From positions 700,949 through 764,948 of the forward strand of contig KZ627148.1 in NCBI GenBank assembly GCA_002917775.1: a DNA stretch of 64,000 nt, given 5' to 3'. This document shows positions 13,396-25,613 of this stretch, in pieces. Below the pieces are notes generated by a model. The model was given only the letters and a program-made list of their open reading frames with translations. It searched no databases and had not been told where the DNA came from. The DNA comes from Glaciozyma antarctica PI12. Lineage: Eukaryota; Basidiomycota; Microbotryomycetes; Kriegeriales; Camptobasidiaceae. The translations under genes were made by a program, and so were the position numbers. Numbering within the stretch: the stretch's first letter is position 1; each line of letters begins with the position of its first letter.

Positions 13396-16300
13396 TCAGA
13401 GCCAGATCAACGATTTGAGACCAAATTGAAGCTTGTCCATCAGCCCGGTCTGCGCCTGAGCCTCGGCGACGCTGAAAAGGTCGAAGCTTCAGTGTCCGCT
13501 TCGCAAAAGCGCAGAACCTCGAACTACTCACCTAACGATATCCTTCTCGACGACCCAGTCCTTCTCCCCCTCCTCCACCGCTCCAACCTTCTCAGCCTCC
13601 TCTCGAAGCCGGCTCACAATCTCCGCGACCGTGTCCATCGCCGTCCCGTTCGTATCCTCCTGCCGCCGCGAGAGGATCTGGCTATGCCCCGCCGACGCCA
13701 GCTGAATCGCATCGCGGCGGAGTGCCTTGAACGCAAAGTAGTGGATGTCGCTCGCCGAGTTGGTCGACGAAGCGGAGGACGCGGTTGATGCGCCTCGAGA
13801 GGTAGGTGCCGTGACGCGCATCGAGTAGGTGTTGACGCGCGAAAGAGCGGCACCGGCGTGGTAGCGGAGGATGAAGCCGTAGTTCTCGGAGGCGTCGCGG
13901 CCGGTTCCGAGAGCTGAGAGGATGTAGGCGCCTTTCTGGATGCTTGCGATGTCGCCAGTTGGGATCCGCGTGAAGCTGACGACCTTAAAGCGAGCTGAGG
14001 TCAGCTTCCACTGGGAGAGATGCATAGAAAGGCTCTTCGCACCTTCTGCAGCGTAAACTCGTAGGAGACGACGTAGAGCGCCTTTGTCGAGAGAAGCAAG
14101 ATCTTCTCCTCGTACTTCCTCGACCGAACGGCGTCGGGTTCGGCGGGCGAGAGAAGCGTCCATCCCCCCAGCTTCTCCTCCCCCTCCGAAAGAACCGACG
14201 CCGTAGACGTCTCGATCGCTTCCTGGCGAATCTGGTAAAGCCGAAGGATCTCGCCGGGGTCCGAGACGTCCAAACGGTCTTGGAACTCAGCGAAGGCGTG
14301 TAGGTTGCGACCGAGGACGTAGTCGATGACTGCTTGGGCAAAGAAGTCTGGGGACAGACTGCTTAGGAGTACGTCAGGAGCAGGGAGGGGAGAACGAACC
14401 GGTGACGGTGCTCTGAAGTAGGCGGGCTACCGAATTCGAAGCGTCGTTGACGGCTCCGCGCCAGTTGCGCTTTCCAGTCCTCGTAAAGTCGCCCTGAAAC
14501 CATCAAAGTCAGTCGCAGAGCAAAGCCGCAGGCTAGCAAAGACGCACTTTGAGAGCCGATGTACCAGCGTACTACATAGCCATCGTCAGCAACTTTGCTC
14601 TCGCTCTCGCGCCGAAGACGGACGACTCACCTCACGACTAATCGCATCCCCATTATCAGCCCAAATCTCATTGAAGCGCTGATCCAGCTCGTCGTGCATC
14701 CCCACCTCTTCCTGCGTCGTGATTCCCAAATGTACGAGATGCCGGTTGACGACCCAGCGCGAGATAGCCGATTGCACGACGTTCGTTCTGCAGGTCTCGT
14801 CAGCGGACGTTCTTTGAAGTGGCGAAAGGAACTTACCGATCGAGGCAGTCGATGCAGTTGGTGCGCACGACCCCAGCCTGCGTCGAGAAGACTTGGTCGT
14901 CCGTCGCCCAGAAACAGCTGCGAGCAAGATGAGCCGGCTGCGGGGGGATTACGAGAATGGACGCACCGAAGCTCCTCGAGGTCGTGCGTGAGCGAATCGG
15001 TGAGCTTGCCAATGTTCTCGTACCGCATTCCTCGACACTCGGCGTGGAAGTCGAACTCAACGCATCTGCAGATCATGTTAGCTTCGATTCTTCCGACGGA
15101 CTCAGGACTTTGCGACTAACTTGATCTTGTCCTCCCCCAAAGCCTCCACTCCCTCCCGATACGCCTTGACCACGACCGCCTCCTTCCCAGCCGTCTCCGC
15201 AAGGTTAACGACGATCTGGTTCCCGTACAGCTTGATCTGCTTCTCGAAATGCCGAGTGAGCGCAGCGAGGCTTTCAGCTGGCGTGCGTTCGAGAACGGGA
15301 GGCGGCTTGAGACTCCAGGGCGACTGACTCCCTGCGAAGAGTAGCGTTAGTGATAATTGGTAAGAGGCGATGGGGGAGCGCACAGAATACAGGAACTGGA
15401 GAAGCGAGTCAGCGAGGGTATGTAGGCTGCGCAGAAGGAAGGACGCACTTGATCCGCGCGTCTGAACGAAGCTCGAGACATGGTTCTTCCCGTCTCGTTC
15501 CACACAGACGATAAATTCGCTCTCGACAAAATTGGCGACGCCTCCGTTGACGTTTATTCCTCGTCGCTGGTAGCGCAGACCGGGCCGCTCGATGGAACGA
15601 CGTGAAATGATGAGGAGGGAGGGCGAGACTGATGTCGGCGCCGCAGGGTCGATGGAGGAAACGGCGAGAGAGGTGTAGAATTGGAGAGGTAGGGAGAGGT
15701 TTGTTTGCTGGATGAAGCCTTGCTGCAGAACCGTGACGTAGGAGTGAAGCTGCGGTGGGTTGGTCAGTCGGCGTCTGCGACGAGAGATAGAATACGCACG
15801 CCAGCTTCCACAAAAGGCTCCATTAGATGAGCGTTCCACCAGAATCGCTTGTCGGCTATAGTGGCAGAGTGGCAAGTACGAGGCAGGCTCGATGAGACCT
15901 CCTCGCGGGGAAGCAGGTGGCGCATGGTCCTTCGAGGTGCTCGGAGAGGGCGACGAGACGGAGGAAGGGGACTGAGTGAATTCGTACTTGTGCTGAAGCG
16001 AGTGGGTGATGTCGAAGGCGTTAGAGAAGTACATCCCGTTGAGCTGTCGCATGCACTCCTTGACGACCTTCTCGTCCAGGTCCTTCCTCGACGCGATCGC
16101 GGCAAGATCTCCATCCAAAGACGCCGTCGAGCTGAAGGCTGCTTCCGGAATAATAGACGCTCCGATTGCTGCTGCTGAAGCCGCAGAAGGGGGTGCAGGA
16201 GGAGTGGCGGCCTGAGGAGCGAAGGGAGAGCGGCGCCAGAACGGCCGGTTGAGGCTGCCTCGAACCGTCGCCAGCGGATCCTTCGCATCTCCCCCTTGCA

Positions 16301-16941
16301 ATGGGAACGAATCCGCTTCCTTGATCTCCGTCACTCCCTCGCTATCGACCGTAAGCTCCCCGTCCGTCTCCGTCTCCTCGTCGTCGTCCTCCGATTCGCC
16401 TCCTTCCGTCGATACAGAGTGCGTACTCCGATGACCGGCAGGTTGGCCCTTCTGAGCAGCGTGCTTGGCGAGGACGGTACGTGCAGCGAGGAGGTCGAGG
16501 GGAACGGCAAGGGTAGTGTCGACGCGAGAGATCGGTTTGGAGGCGTCAAAGACTGTAGCGACCGTCCTGGTGCCGGTAATCAGGATAAGGTACGAGTCTG
16601 TGCGCCACTTCGTTAGCTCCTCGGAAGCTTTTAGCTCCTCTGCTCGACGTACCGTGGAATCCTCTCAGCAGGCCAGCTACCGCTCCCTCGATGACGACCG
16701 CCTGCTCTCCGTCCGCCTCTTCGACCCACTCCTCCAGCGCCTCCACCTTGCCATTCCTCCCCCATTCGCACAAAGCTGCTGGACCGCGATAGAGGGCCTT
16801 CTCCTCCTCGTACGGGTGGATGACTACCCCCTCAGGAGAGGTTCGGATGACCAGTTGCTTCGATGCGTGCTGCTGAGTTGGTGGGATTGTCGAGGACGGA
16901 GGCAGCGTCTTGCGCTTGATCCAAGGAAGCTGTGGACCCAT
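13396..16941 (-). CDS. SAC-domain inositol phosphatase with hSac2 domain (SAC2/INPP5F type)
   Basis: This is predicted to remove the 4-phosphate from phosphoinositides on endosomal or plasma membranes. The start at 16941 gives MGPQLPWIKRKTLPPSSTIP. The SAC domain includes HSLQHKYEFTQ, LRYQRRGINVNGGVANFVES, VEFDFHAECRGMRYENI and the catalytic loop GVVRTNCIDCLDR-TN (CX5R intact). Downstream are the usual SAC elements FTRTGKRNWRGAVNDASNS and then the hSac2 homology region at about 13530-14000 (SFTRIPTGDIASIQKGAYIL, ENYGFILRYHAGAALSRVNT). A final exon adds a short helix, TGLMDKLQFGLKSLIWL, stop at 13396, after an intron at about 13455-13533; reading through that donor would end the protein earlier at 13528. 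About ten or more introns are present. This is the second SAC-family phosphatase in the window and is not a copy of the first: domain architecture and sequence differ. Confidence 0.9.
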
Positions 16942-17440
16942 TCAAGCGGGGACTGGAAGAGAAGAAGGAGACGCACAGGCGAACGAACGTTGAACGTTGA
17001 ACTGCCCCCGGGGCCCCCTGTCGAGTCGCTGTTCTGCTCCTCTGCTCTCTTCGTCCAACTTTTGTTTCTGGCTTCCTTTAGCATCTTACACCCTTTCGTA
17101 CTGCGTGTTGAGCTCTCAAGCTCGCCAGCAACGCAGCGCGGCCCTCGTCGACCTCCTCTTTCGATTCTCCGGCGCAAGCTCGGCGCTCCTCTTCCTTTCC
17201 CTCCTTCTCGAACGTCTGGCTCCCTTCCCCTCCCCGCACTTCTTTTTAGGATCGAAAAGTCGTGGACGGTGTCTGCGATTGCTTTCGGTGATTTACGACC
17301 TACTCATTTGGCCCACACGGCGTTCAGAACCCCGGAGCTCAGGCGGCAAACAACTCCTTCGAGCTTCGGGGAGGCACTCCGAGATCTTCAGCAGCCGCTG
17401 CTCTTCACCTCCTACCACCACCTTCGTTGACGCGCCTATA
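16942..17440. promoter_or_regulatory. Divergent promoter region between SAC2-like gene and monooxygenase
   Basis: Two starts point away from each other across 499 bp, so both promoters and leaders must lie here. A GC-rich segment (about 17000-17040) is followed by pyrimidine-rich sequence towards the monooxygenase start. I see no clear TATA box or repeated operator-like site. Confidence 0.5.
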
Positions 17441-19899
17441 ATGAAACAAGTAAAGATCGCAATCATCGGCGGCGGGTCCGTCCTCTCCTCCCAGCGCGTC
17501 TCCCTCGCGAGCTGCTTGCTCACGCACACGCGTCTCGCAGCCTCTCTGGAATCACCCTAGCTATCGAGCTAAAGGCCAAGCTCAACCTTGACTCCTTCAC
17601 CGTGCGTCTTCCCCTCGTTCAGAAGCTCCCGAGCTGACGGTTGTTCGCGCCGTCGCAGATCTACGAACGCTCCACTGGCATAGGCGGAACGTGGAAGGAC
17701 AACACGTACCCTGGCTGCGCATGCGTGAGTATCTGGTGGACCTGTGCAAGCAGGATTAGCTAACGAAGATCCTTCACGCAGGACGTTCCTTCGCACTGTG
17801 AGATCCTGCAATTCCGTCTGCTCGAGTAGCTGCTAATCTCCAGCTTCGTTACTTCCAGGGTACTCGCTTTCGACCGAGTTGAACCCCGAATGGACTTACA
17901 AGTACAGCTCTCAGCCCGAGATCCAGAAATGTGAGCTGCATCGCTTCGTTCCTCCCTCGCGCCGCTGATCGCTTCCCACCACAGACTGGGAAGGCGTACA
18001 CAAGAAGCACAACTTGTCTCGCAAGACTCAGCTCGATTCAGAGTTCGTCGAGGCCGTCTGGGTCGAGGAGAAACAGGGCTACATCGTCGACTTTAAGCGA
18101 GCGAGCGGATCGACCTTCCAGATCACCTGCGACGTCCTCGTTTCCTGCATCGGAGGTTTTTCGACACCGCTGGATAAGCCGGTCGGCATGAAGGGCATCG
18201 AGGACTTTGTGGGAGAGGTCTTTCACTCGGCGAGGTGGCGGCATGATCTCGATTTGAAGGGAAAGCGCGTTGGAGTTATCGGTAACGGATGCAGTGCTGC
18301 TCAGTGAGTTCTTCTTGACAATACTGTGTGCTCGAAAGTGTGCAGATCAGGTGTCTTGACCAGGTTCATTCCCATCATCTCCGAGGAGAAGACGACCGAG
18401 GTGCTCAACTTCGTCCGCACGCCCAGTACGCTCGCTCATTTGCATCATTTGAAGAGCATAACTAATACTGCTGACGCAGATTGGCTCATGCCTCGCGACC
18501 AGAAGGCCTACAGCTCCCTCACAAAGTTCCTTTTCCGCTACGTGCCTGGGTTCATGCGAACGTATCGCAATTTCATCGCCATGACCTCGGTAGGCTCGCT
18601 TCCATCACCGATCCTGACGCTTGTTCTGACGGGTCGCCTTTGAAGGACGTTCGCTTTGTCGTCTGGGTTCTCGAGATGTGGGGACTTCGTCACTTTGTCG
18701 AGGAGGTGTGTCTTCTGCTAGCTTGAAGCCCGTTCTGCTGCTGATACTCTTTCGAAACTTCACCAGGTATCGATGAAGTATATCATGGACACCGCGCCGA
18801 AGAATTACCACGGCTTCCTCATTCCAAAGTTTCCCTTCGGGTGCAAGCGAGTAAGTTGTTCTCTCCCATCCTCGGGCGCTCGCTGATTCCGTCTCGAAAG
18901 GTTATCATGGATCCCGGCTATCTCGCTGCGCTCCACCGAACCAACGTCGACATGATTACCGACCCCATCTCTACGATCACCAAGGAGGGCATTCGCGGCA
19001 AGAGCGGAAAGGAGTACGAGTTCGACGTCCTCATTCGTGCGTCCCTTCCCTCCTCTTTCTCGCGCCTGCTAAATCGTTTGCGAAGTCGGAACCGGCTTCG
19101 ACTTGTCCGAAGGAGGACTAGGGATCAACGTTACTGGTCGCAATGGCCAGAGCGTGACTGAACAATGGACGGAGCAAGGAGGGCCACAAGCGTACCTCGG
19201 CACGACGCTCGCCAACTTTCCCAACTTTATGCTCATCCTCGGTCCCAACGTCGCGAGTGGATCTGCGTCGGTCGTCTATTCCACGGAAGCGCAGGTACGT
19301 TTCTTCTCGTGCCAAGTTGGGAGCGCGAGCTGACTTCGTGCGTTGGCAGGTCAACTACATCGTCAAGATGATTGCTCCGATGGTCAAGTACGGCGTCACG
19401 AGCTTCGAATGCAAGCTCGACGCCGAGATGCGATACAATCGCGAGATTCAAGCCCGACTCAGTGCGTACAAGCGCTCAACGCTCACTAACTGAACCTCAC
19501 TCAACCTCACTAACTCGTTCGCAGAGAACACGGTCTGGAACGGCGGCTGCAAGAGCTACTACAAGCTCGGCGATAAAGTCATCGCCACCTTCCCCGGAAC
19601 GACGACCGAGTTCTGGTGGAAGACTCGCAACCCCGTTTGGGAGAGCTACCTCCAGATGGGCGGGACCCGCAGGATTGGGTTGAGGCATCGAGGCGGTCAG
19701 CTTCTCAAGGCTCTCGCTATGATTGCCGTCGCGGTGCTCTTCCAGCGGCTTGGCTACAAGAAGATTAAGAACCAGGCGATGCTCTTCCTCATCGTACGTC
19801 CTTTCGTTAACGAGTAGCGAGTCTTGCAAGCTGATGGTACCTCGCTCGCAGATGCGCTACCAGGATATCATGAACGCCGTTGCTTCTCTTCGCGCGTAA
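17441..19899 (+). CDS. Flavin-binding monooxygenase, Baeyer-Villiger type
   Basis: This is an FAD- and NADPH-dependent monooxygenase, expected to convert ketones to esters or oxidise other small lipophilic substrates. The start at 17441 gives MKQVKIAIIGGG spliced to LSGITLAIELKAKL, the first Rossmann (FAD) motif. GIGGTWKDNTYPGCACDVPS follows, then the BVMO-type fingerprint FVGEVFHSARWR (FxGxxxHxxxW, with Arg where Pro or Asp is usual) and GKRVGVIGNGCSAAQ, the NADPH Rossmann motif. Later exons give SEEKTTEVLNFVRTP, PKFPFGCKRVIMDPGYLAAL, VGTGFDLSEGGLGINV and YLGTTLANFPNFMLILGPNV. The C-terminus has a hydrophobic stretch, ALAMIAVAVLFQRLGYKK, that may associate with membrane. About a dozen short introns are visible. 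The substrate cannot be assigned; no biosynthetic cluster surrounds it. Confidence 0.9.
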
Positions 19900-22618
19900 G
19901 ACTCATCGCACACTGTTCGGCTGTATTTAATTCGCGTGGCCTGCCTGAACAAGATGCTACGAGAGAGGCGAGAGAAAGGTTTCTGAGCGGAGTCCGGGCG
20001 ATGTTGAAGCGCGTTTCTCGCTGTTCTTCAACTCAAACTACCAGCTCGTCTCTCGTTTGCTCTTCTCCTGCTTGCAGAGGAAGCTACTCTGTACGCAACC
20101 AGAGGAACTCTCGAATTTCTCTCACCAGCGCGTTAGTTGGAGCGCAGCGACTTAATGGTCCGGCCTTTCGATTTCAACTCAGCTTTCCTCGGCGCAGAAC
20201 GGTTGACGTTTGCGGATGAGGCCGGGTACCCATTCTGTAGGTTCCAAAAAGCTGCTACTTCCCCTGTTCGCTCCTTTTCCTAGCTTCCATCTGCCCTCGC
20301 CCCCCTCTGCCAGTGAGAGGAAGCGTACCGAGTGATTGTGTGTGTACTCAAAGATCCTCAGCCGTGCGGGAGGAGTGAAAGCACAAAAGCTCGCCGCTAG
20401 GCGCAGAGGCCCGCTGCAGGCGTGAGGGGGTCGAGGGGGTCTCCCCCCGCCTTGAAAGACCTTCCTGGACAGCTAAACCTGAACTTTGGAAGGACAGAAT
20501 CGATTCATGAGCTCCTGATCCACTGGGAGAAAAGAAGCAGCGTGGCCGTCAAGAGCAGGGAGCGCGCCGCAGGTGTCAGGGAGTTTGACGGATCAAAATC
20601 ATAAACAAAAGAACACATTTACTGAAAAAAATTACGTAGCTGAGAAGTAAAGAGAGTGTTACAGATTTTGCAGGAGTTTTGACCATTTCATACCACACTT
20701 CGCAGGACAAGCTCGGTGCTTCCCACTCCATATCTAAATCTTCATCTGTTGCTGACAGACATTTTTGGAGTATATGCGCATGCAGACAACAATTGAGAGT
20801 AGAAGGAAGGTGGACAAAGCCGGCACTGAATAGCTCCACCTTTTTCAGATGCTGCCGCACAGGTTTCCAGGAGATCTGTATCCTGCCATTAAGGGAGGCT
20901 GGAACGAAGCTTGCTTCACAATTCATTGCACAGCGCACACCTCTGCCGGCCATTCTCCCGGCTCTCGCAAGCGCTCATCACCGTCTTCAAGGTTCCAACA
21001 CCTGAACCAGACTCAATTTGCTCTACACCTCTTGCACTTTCTCCCAGTCAACTGTCTTGTATCCCAAATCAAGTCTAATGCTCAGCTTCGAGCACCATGG
21101 CGGAGAAAGCTCCGTCTACGTTCGGGAGGAAACACCACGGTCAAGGGGAGAGGGGGATTGGTCTCTGGAGTACGCCTAAATTCCGCCCACGCCGTAAAAG
21201 AAGAACGGCGTCAAGGAAACAGGCGGACGAATAAACTGCGCTCCAACAAATTGCCGGCACGAGCAATCCCCCCTAGAATATATTGAGCACCGAACCCGTG
21301 GGAAAACTTTCCAGTGTCCACAGAAACCCGCCTGGCCCCGCCGCCTGTCGTGCTCCTTTCGCGGTCTGAGTAGCGCCATCTCCGCCCGTCCTGCACGAAA
21401 TCCTGCGATGCTCTCTGCTGCCGCTGGCGTGCCGTGCTGAATATCTGGGGGCGAGAGGAGCGCGCGCACCGGCCGAAGTTTGGAATCGGCAGGTCCTTTG
21501 TTTTCAGATTTAATTCTCCTTCCTTTTTGGTCGGTCACGTCGTCCCTGCCAGGAGGAGTGAAGGCGCCACGGAATGGGTAGCTGGACAAATCTATATGCT
21601 CGAGACGTTTTGAATGTGCAGAGCTGAGAGACGACCGAGCTCTTCAGGAGAGCCTCTTTCGCACGCCAGAACTTCGCTCGCTCGGTGGAGCACGCGTCGT
21701 CCCTGCCCTGTCCCGATCTACGTCGTAGTTGACGAGCAGTTTATATGATTGAGCACGCTTTTGATTGAAGAGCTTTGAGGAAGACGCTCTTGAGTTGCCG
21801 TCGTGCGGAGGGAGTCCTCCTCGCGCCGCTGCCCGGGGTTCTCGCAGCGAGCGCTCAACAGGTTCAGTCCCTGCCCCTGCCTGCGTTAGATGGTAGCGGA
21901 GAGCTAAAGCTAAGGCCGTTAAGCCTGGCGGAAGATTAATTGCAGAGTCTACCGTGGAGGACCGAGCGCTTCGCACACCGTTCCTCGCAGAGCTGTTAAG
22001 CAGCTTCGTCCCTGTCCCGCGACAAAGCGAGTGCAAGCTCGAGTGGAAAGGTGAATGATGGCACCGGAGAGGTCTTTAGCTTGCAGTATCCTGAGCAGGG
22101 AGAGACCTCGCCCCTTCGGAGTCCTCTCATCCAAACATTTTCTCAAGCATTGCGAGGGGAGTCCCTGTCCTGTGCAGCGTTGAAACCAGTATTTCTAGCT
22201 GGGAGAGCTGCTTAAAAAAGTCCCGTTCCTGCTCGCCGCCGCAGGCGGCTGCCCGCCCTCTTGTTCATTTGTGATCGCCCCGACCAAGGCCGACGCGACC
22301 TGCGCAAACGCGTCTGTCCTTCTTTCTCCCTTCCCTCCCCGCCCTCTCCCCTTCTCCCTCACGTTCTCCCCTAACAAGCAAAGACTTGTTATCCATCCCC
22401 AGCCCCAACTCGCGAAGTAAATCCCTCTTGTTTTATCCCGTCACACCGGCCGACCGTTGACGTTAATTACGTCCCGCTCTCCTTCCGCCTCTTTCGCGGA
22501 GGATGAAGGAAGGCTACGCCATGGAAGTTAAGGCTCTGTGTCAGTGGTAGAGCGCGTAGAGCGATTCAGAGAAAGCCAGAGAGGAACCACCTCGACGCGA
22601 CGATTTAGCATTTCCCTC
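19900..22618. other. Gene-poor 2.7-kb tract upstream of TEA factor
   Basis: By far the longest gene-free interval in a window where gaps are usually below 600 bp. The piece 20580-20800 is noticeably A/T-richer than its surroundings. A minus-strand frame at 20576-20953 (125 codons, with a hydrophobic end) has no recognisable domain and is probably chance. Motif repeats at 21542-22169 are listed separately. The right end (22300-22600) is strongly C/T-rich and is likely core promoter and leader of the TEA-domain gene. No RNA gene or intact mobile element was recognised. Confidence 0.6.
21542..22169. repeat. Five copies of GTCCCTGYC at about 155-bp spacing
   Basis: The nonamer GTCCCTG(C/T)C occurs at 21542, 21699, 21867, 22008 and 22161, giving steps of 157, 168, 141 and 153 bp. 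Partial flanking similarity is visible for two units (GACCGAGC...CTTC...CGCAC upstream of the copies at 21699 and 22008). The units are otherwise diverged. This could be a decayed tandem repeat or spaced regulatory sites; chance cannot be excluded without a count against the local background. Confidence 0.4.
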
Positions 22619-25613
22619 ATGCCTCTTTCCCTCCTCCCTTCCCCGCTCCTGCCTGCGCAAATCTCCCCCGACTTTCATTCCAGATACTCCACACCCACGC
22701 GACGCGACCATCCCAGCCAGCACGTTCCTTCAATCGACGCTCCCTCTCCTGCGTTCCCTTCCTTCCAGCACCATCACGCGCCGTTCGCCCGCTCGTCTCA
22801 GGCGACCACCGTCGTTGCTCAGCTGTCAACGCTTAGTCTAGCGGCGATGGACGTGTCGACTTCGCCCCCGTCGCCCGCTTCCGCCTCGATGGCCCGCAAA
22901 CGCAACTCGCCGTCCGCCGACCCCGAGCCAGTCAACGGCCGCGACCTCCCCTCCCCCAGCTCCTCCACCGGGTCCCACACCTCCATTCCCTCCCTCGCCA
23001 TCTCCTCCTCTCCCGAAACGTCGACCACCTCCTCCTCGCCCATGGTGCGGCGCTCGAGCTCTTCCCGCTCGCTGTGCAGTGCGTTTCAGCAGGCTTTCGA
23101 CTCACTCGACTCGGACTCGGACGACTTCAAGCCCATCCCGGAGCGACCGAAGATCAAGCGACGCAAGACCAGTTCGAGTTCTTCGGGAGGTTCGGTCTCG
23201 TCGCGTCGAGGATACGTGACTGAGAAGAAGGGGAACGGGAAGCACGGGGACGACGTGTGGAGTCCTGAGCTTGAGGCGGCGTATCACAGAGGTAAGCTTG
23301 GAGCGCGCTAGAGTGGGAAAGTCGCGACTGGACAGGGCGCTGACGACGGTTCGTGAACGCAGCTCTCCAGCTCCTCCCTCCGCTCGGCCGCCTCAAGATT
23401 CTGGTCGCGGGCAAGTTCCGCGGCCGCAACGAGCTCATTTCGTGGTACCTGCGTCGCGTGACGGGCAAGGAGCGAGGACGGAAGCAGGTCGGTCGCTTAC
23501 ACGCAGGCTCGGCATGATCGCAAAGGTCTGACCCTCCGTACCGTCTAGATTTCGAGCCATCTCCAAGTGCTCAAGGATGACGCCAAGAGAGTACTCGCGA
23601 AGAAGGCCATCGCTCCTGCAGACGACGAGACGCCAGAGGATGTCTACAGGAGGGAAGAGGACGACGCCCGGCGTCAGCACGCTTTAGATTGTGCGTCTCC
23701 TCGCTGATGTTTTGAGTCACGCTGCTGACATTACCATCTGCACAGTCTTGGAGCTCGTCTCTACGCCGGACGACGAAACCGAAGAGTTTGCTCCCGGCGC
23801 GGCTCTCGAGTTTTTCGGGGCTTCGCACCTCTCTCCGCCGGGAGACGTCTCGCTGGATCTCCTCGAGGGACACCTTTCGGTCGAAGACGAATCCTACCCC
23901 GACGGCCTCCTCTCACCCTACACATCCACCTTCCTACGACGCCTCCCATCCGTCGAATCAGCCTGCTCCGACTCCCCCATCGACTCCCCTTCCCATCCGA
24001 CTGCCTACCCCTTCGACGACTCCTACCACGCAGTCCCAATGACCCCGACGTCGTCGTTGACGACCGCCATGAAGGACCTACACTTTCCTTCGCCTCCTCC
24101 CGGCGCAAGCGTAGCAATCTCGTGCCCCATCGCCCCCGTCGCCTTCAGCCTTTGGGCGCAGGACGCCGTCGGAGAGACTACGCACGTCTTTGCGAACCTC
24201 GCTGGAAGCGAAGGAGCTGCGCCGACAGGTACCGTGAGCCTCGCGGACCTTCCTCTTGCGGACGTCCGGTTCCCCGGCCTCGTCGAGATGAACGACTACC
24301 TCCCCTCCCAGTTCCTTCACGTCAAGGTCAACCTCGACGTACCCACCTTCGACGCTGGAACGAGTACGACCCAGCTCTACTCCCAAGTCACCCTCACGGC
24401 ACTCCAGGACCTCCCCCTTGTCGCCGTAACGAGCATCTACTCGGAAGGGACGTCCGTTCTCTGCCTCGCGGAGCAGCTCGCCCCGGCAACTCGTATCAAC
24501 GGAACCTCCTCCCCTCCTAGCGCCGACTCTCCCTCCCACCCGAACCCCCTTCGCCACAAGTACTCCTACCAAGCTCCCTTCGCCTCGGACTTCTGGAGCA
24601 TCTTCCTTCGCGGCGCTTTCGGGCCCGAGCAGCCCGTCGTAGGCGAGGCTCACCTCCCTTCGTTCGGCAAGACGAGTGCGGAGCGAGCAGACTTCGCATT
24701 GGCGATTTCGGGGCTTTCCGTGGTCCAGGAATTCGTCTGTCGTTCCGAGGATCCGGAGATGTACGACATCAGCCCTGGGAGCAAGCTCGGGGACGTCGTG
24801 CTCGTCGTCACGTACGACTTCGAGTGCGGGACCTCGTCGCCTGCGGGAGCGGTCAAAGTCTCGTTCCTCTCGACGACGGGTAGCGCCCCTTCCGACCTCG
24901 CTGCCAGTCTACCTTCCTCTCCACCCCTTCCTCCACCCCTTCCCGCCGCCATCGTCGACGCTTCCCTCCCTCGTCCTCGACACTCCCGACACGGCACGAA
25001 ACCCTCCCTCAGTCTCCACATTCCTCCCCCATCAGCCTTTCTCAGCCTCGACTCAAGCGCCCCCGGTCCCTCCACCGCCAACACCGGACCCACCACCCCT
25101 TTGCCGCAGCTCCTGCATACTCCTACCGCGCCACCTCCCGTCAACGCCGCCCCCTCCTCCCCAGCCCAACGCGATCGCCTCGAGCAGATCTGGGCGCGCA
25201 CGTCGAACGCCTGGGAGCAGTCGTCGCCAGCGCTGATGGGCGCGTTCCCTTCGCGCGACGAGAGGTCGTCCTTGAGCGAGGACCGCGACGGCGATTCGCT
25301 TCCTCGCTCGCACGAGGCTGCCGTTTCGCAGTACCCCAGGACGTCGCAGGCGATGCGCGACTTTACGACGAGCGCGATCGCAGCTGGAACCCCACTCCTC
25401 GCCACCTTCCCGCCCGTCGTCCAATCGCACCGAGCGCTCTTCGGAACGCCTTTCGTCGTTCATCCCGCGCACGGGTTTGACAAGGAGGACGAGGTGGAAG
25501 TTTCGGCGTTCACGGGCGGCAAGGATTCGGTCGCGATGGATGTCTGCCAGCGAGGGGAGCAGGACTACTTTAGCGGTCGCGTGGTAGCGGTGGTCAAGTC
25601 TGTGGACTTGTAG
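22619..25613 (+). CDS. TEA/ATTS-domain transcription factor
   Basis: This is a sequence-specific DNA-binding regulator of the family that includes TEC1, AbaA and vertebrate TEADs, often controlling filamentation or development in fungi. Exons join as VWSPELEAAYHR, ALQLLPPLGRLKILVAGKF, GRNELISWYLRRVTGKERGR and KQ-ISSHLQVLK. Recognition helix 3 of the TEA domain is the RKQ-ISSHLQVLK part. The TEA domain lies about 150 residues after the Met at 22847; two in-frame Mets (22619, 22847) are possible starts and I use the first. The N-terminal part is Ser/Pro-rich. After the TEA domain a basic segment (DDAKRVLAKKAI) leads to a long exon with probable activation regions and a structured portion (LWAQDAVGETTHVFANLAG, VVQEFVCRSEDPEMYDISPG, VVTYDFECGTSSPAGAVKVS) where TEADs carry their cofactor-binding domain. 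Introns lie at about 23292-23362, 23488-23550 and 23691-23745. Confidence 0.9.

Noticed and set aside
22531-22605. tRNA-like A-box (GTCAGTGGTAGAGCG)
   Set aside because: No matching B-box (GGTTCGANTCC), no acceptor-stem pairing and no anticodon arm could be found downstream.
24650-25405. Minus-strand ORF of 251 codons
   Set aside because: Antisense shadow of the TEA-factor exon.
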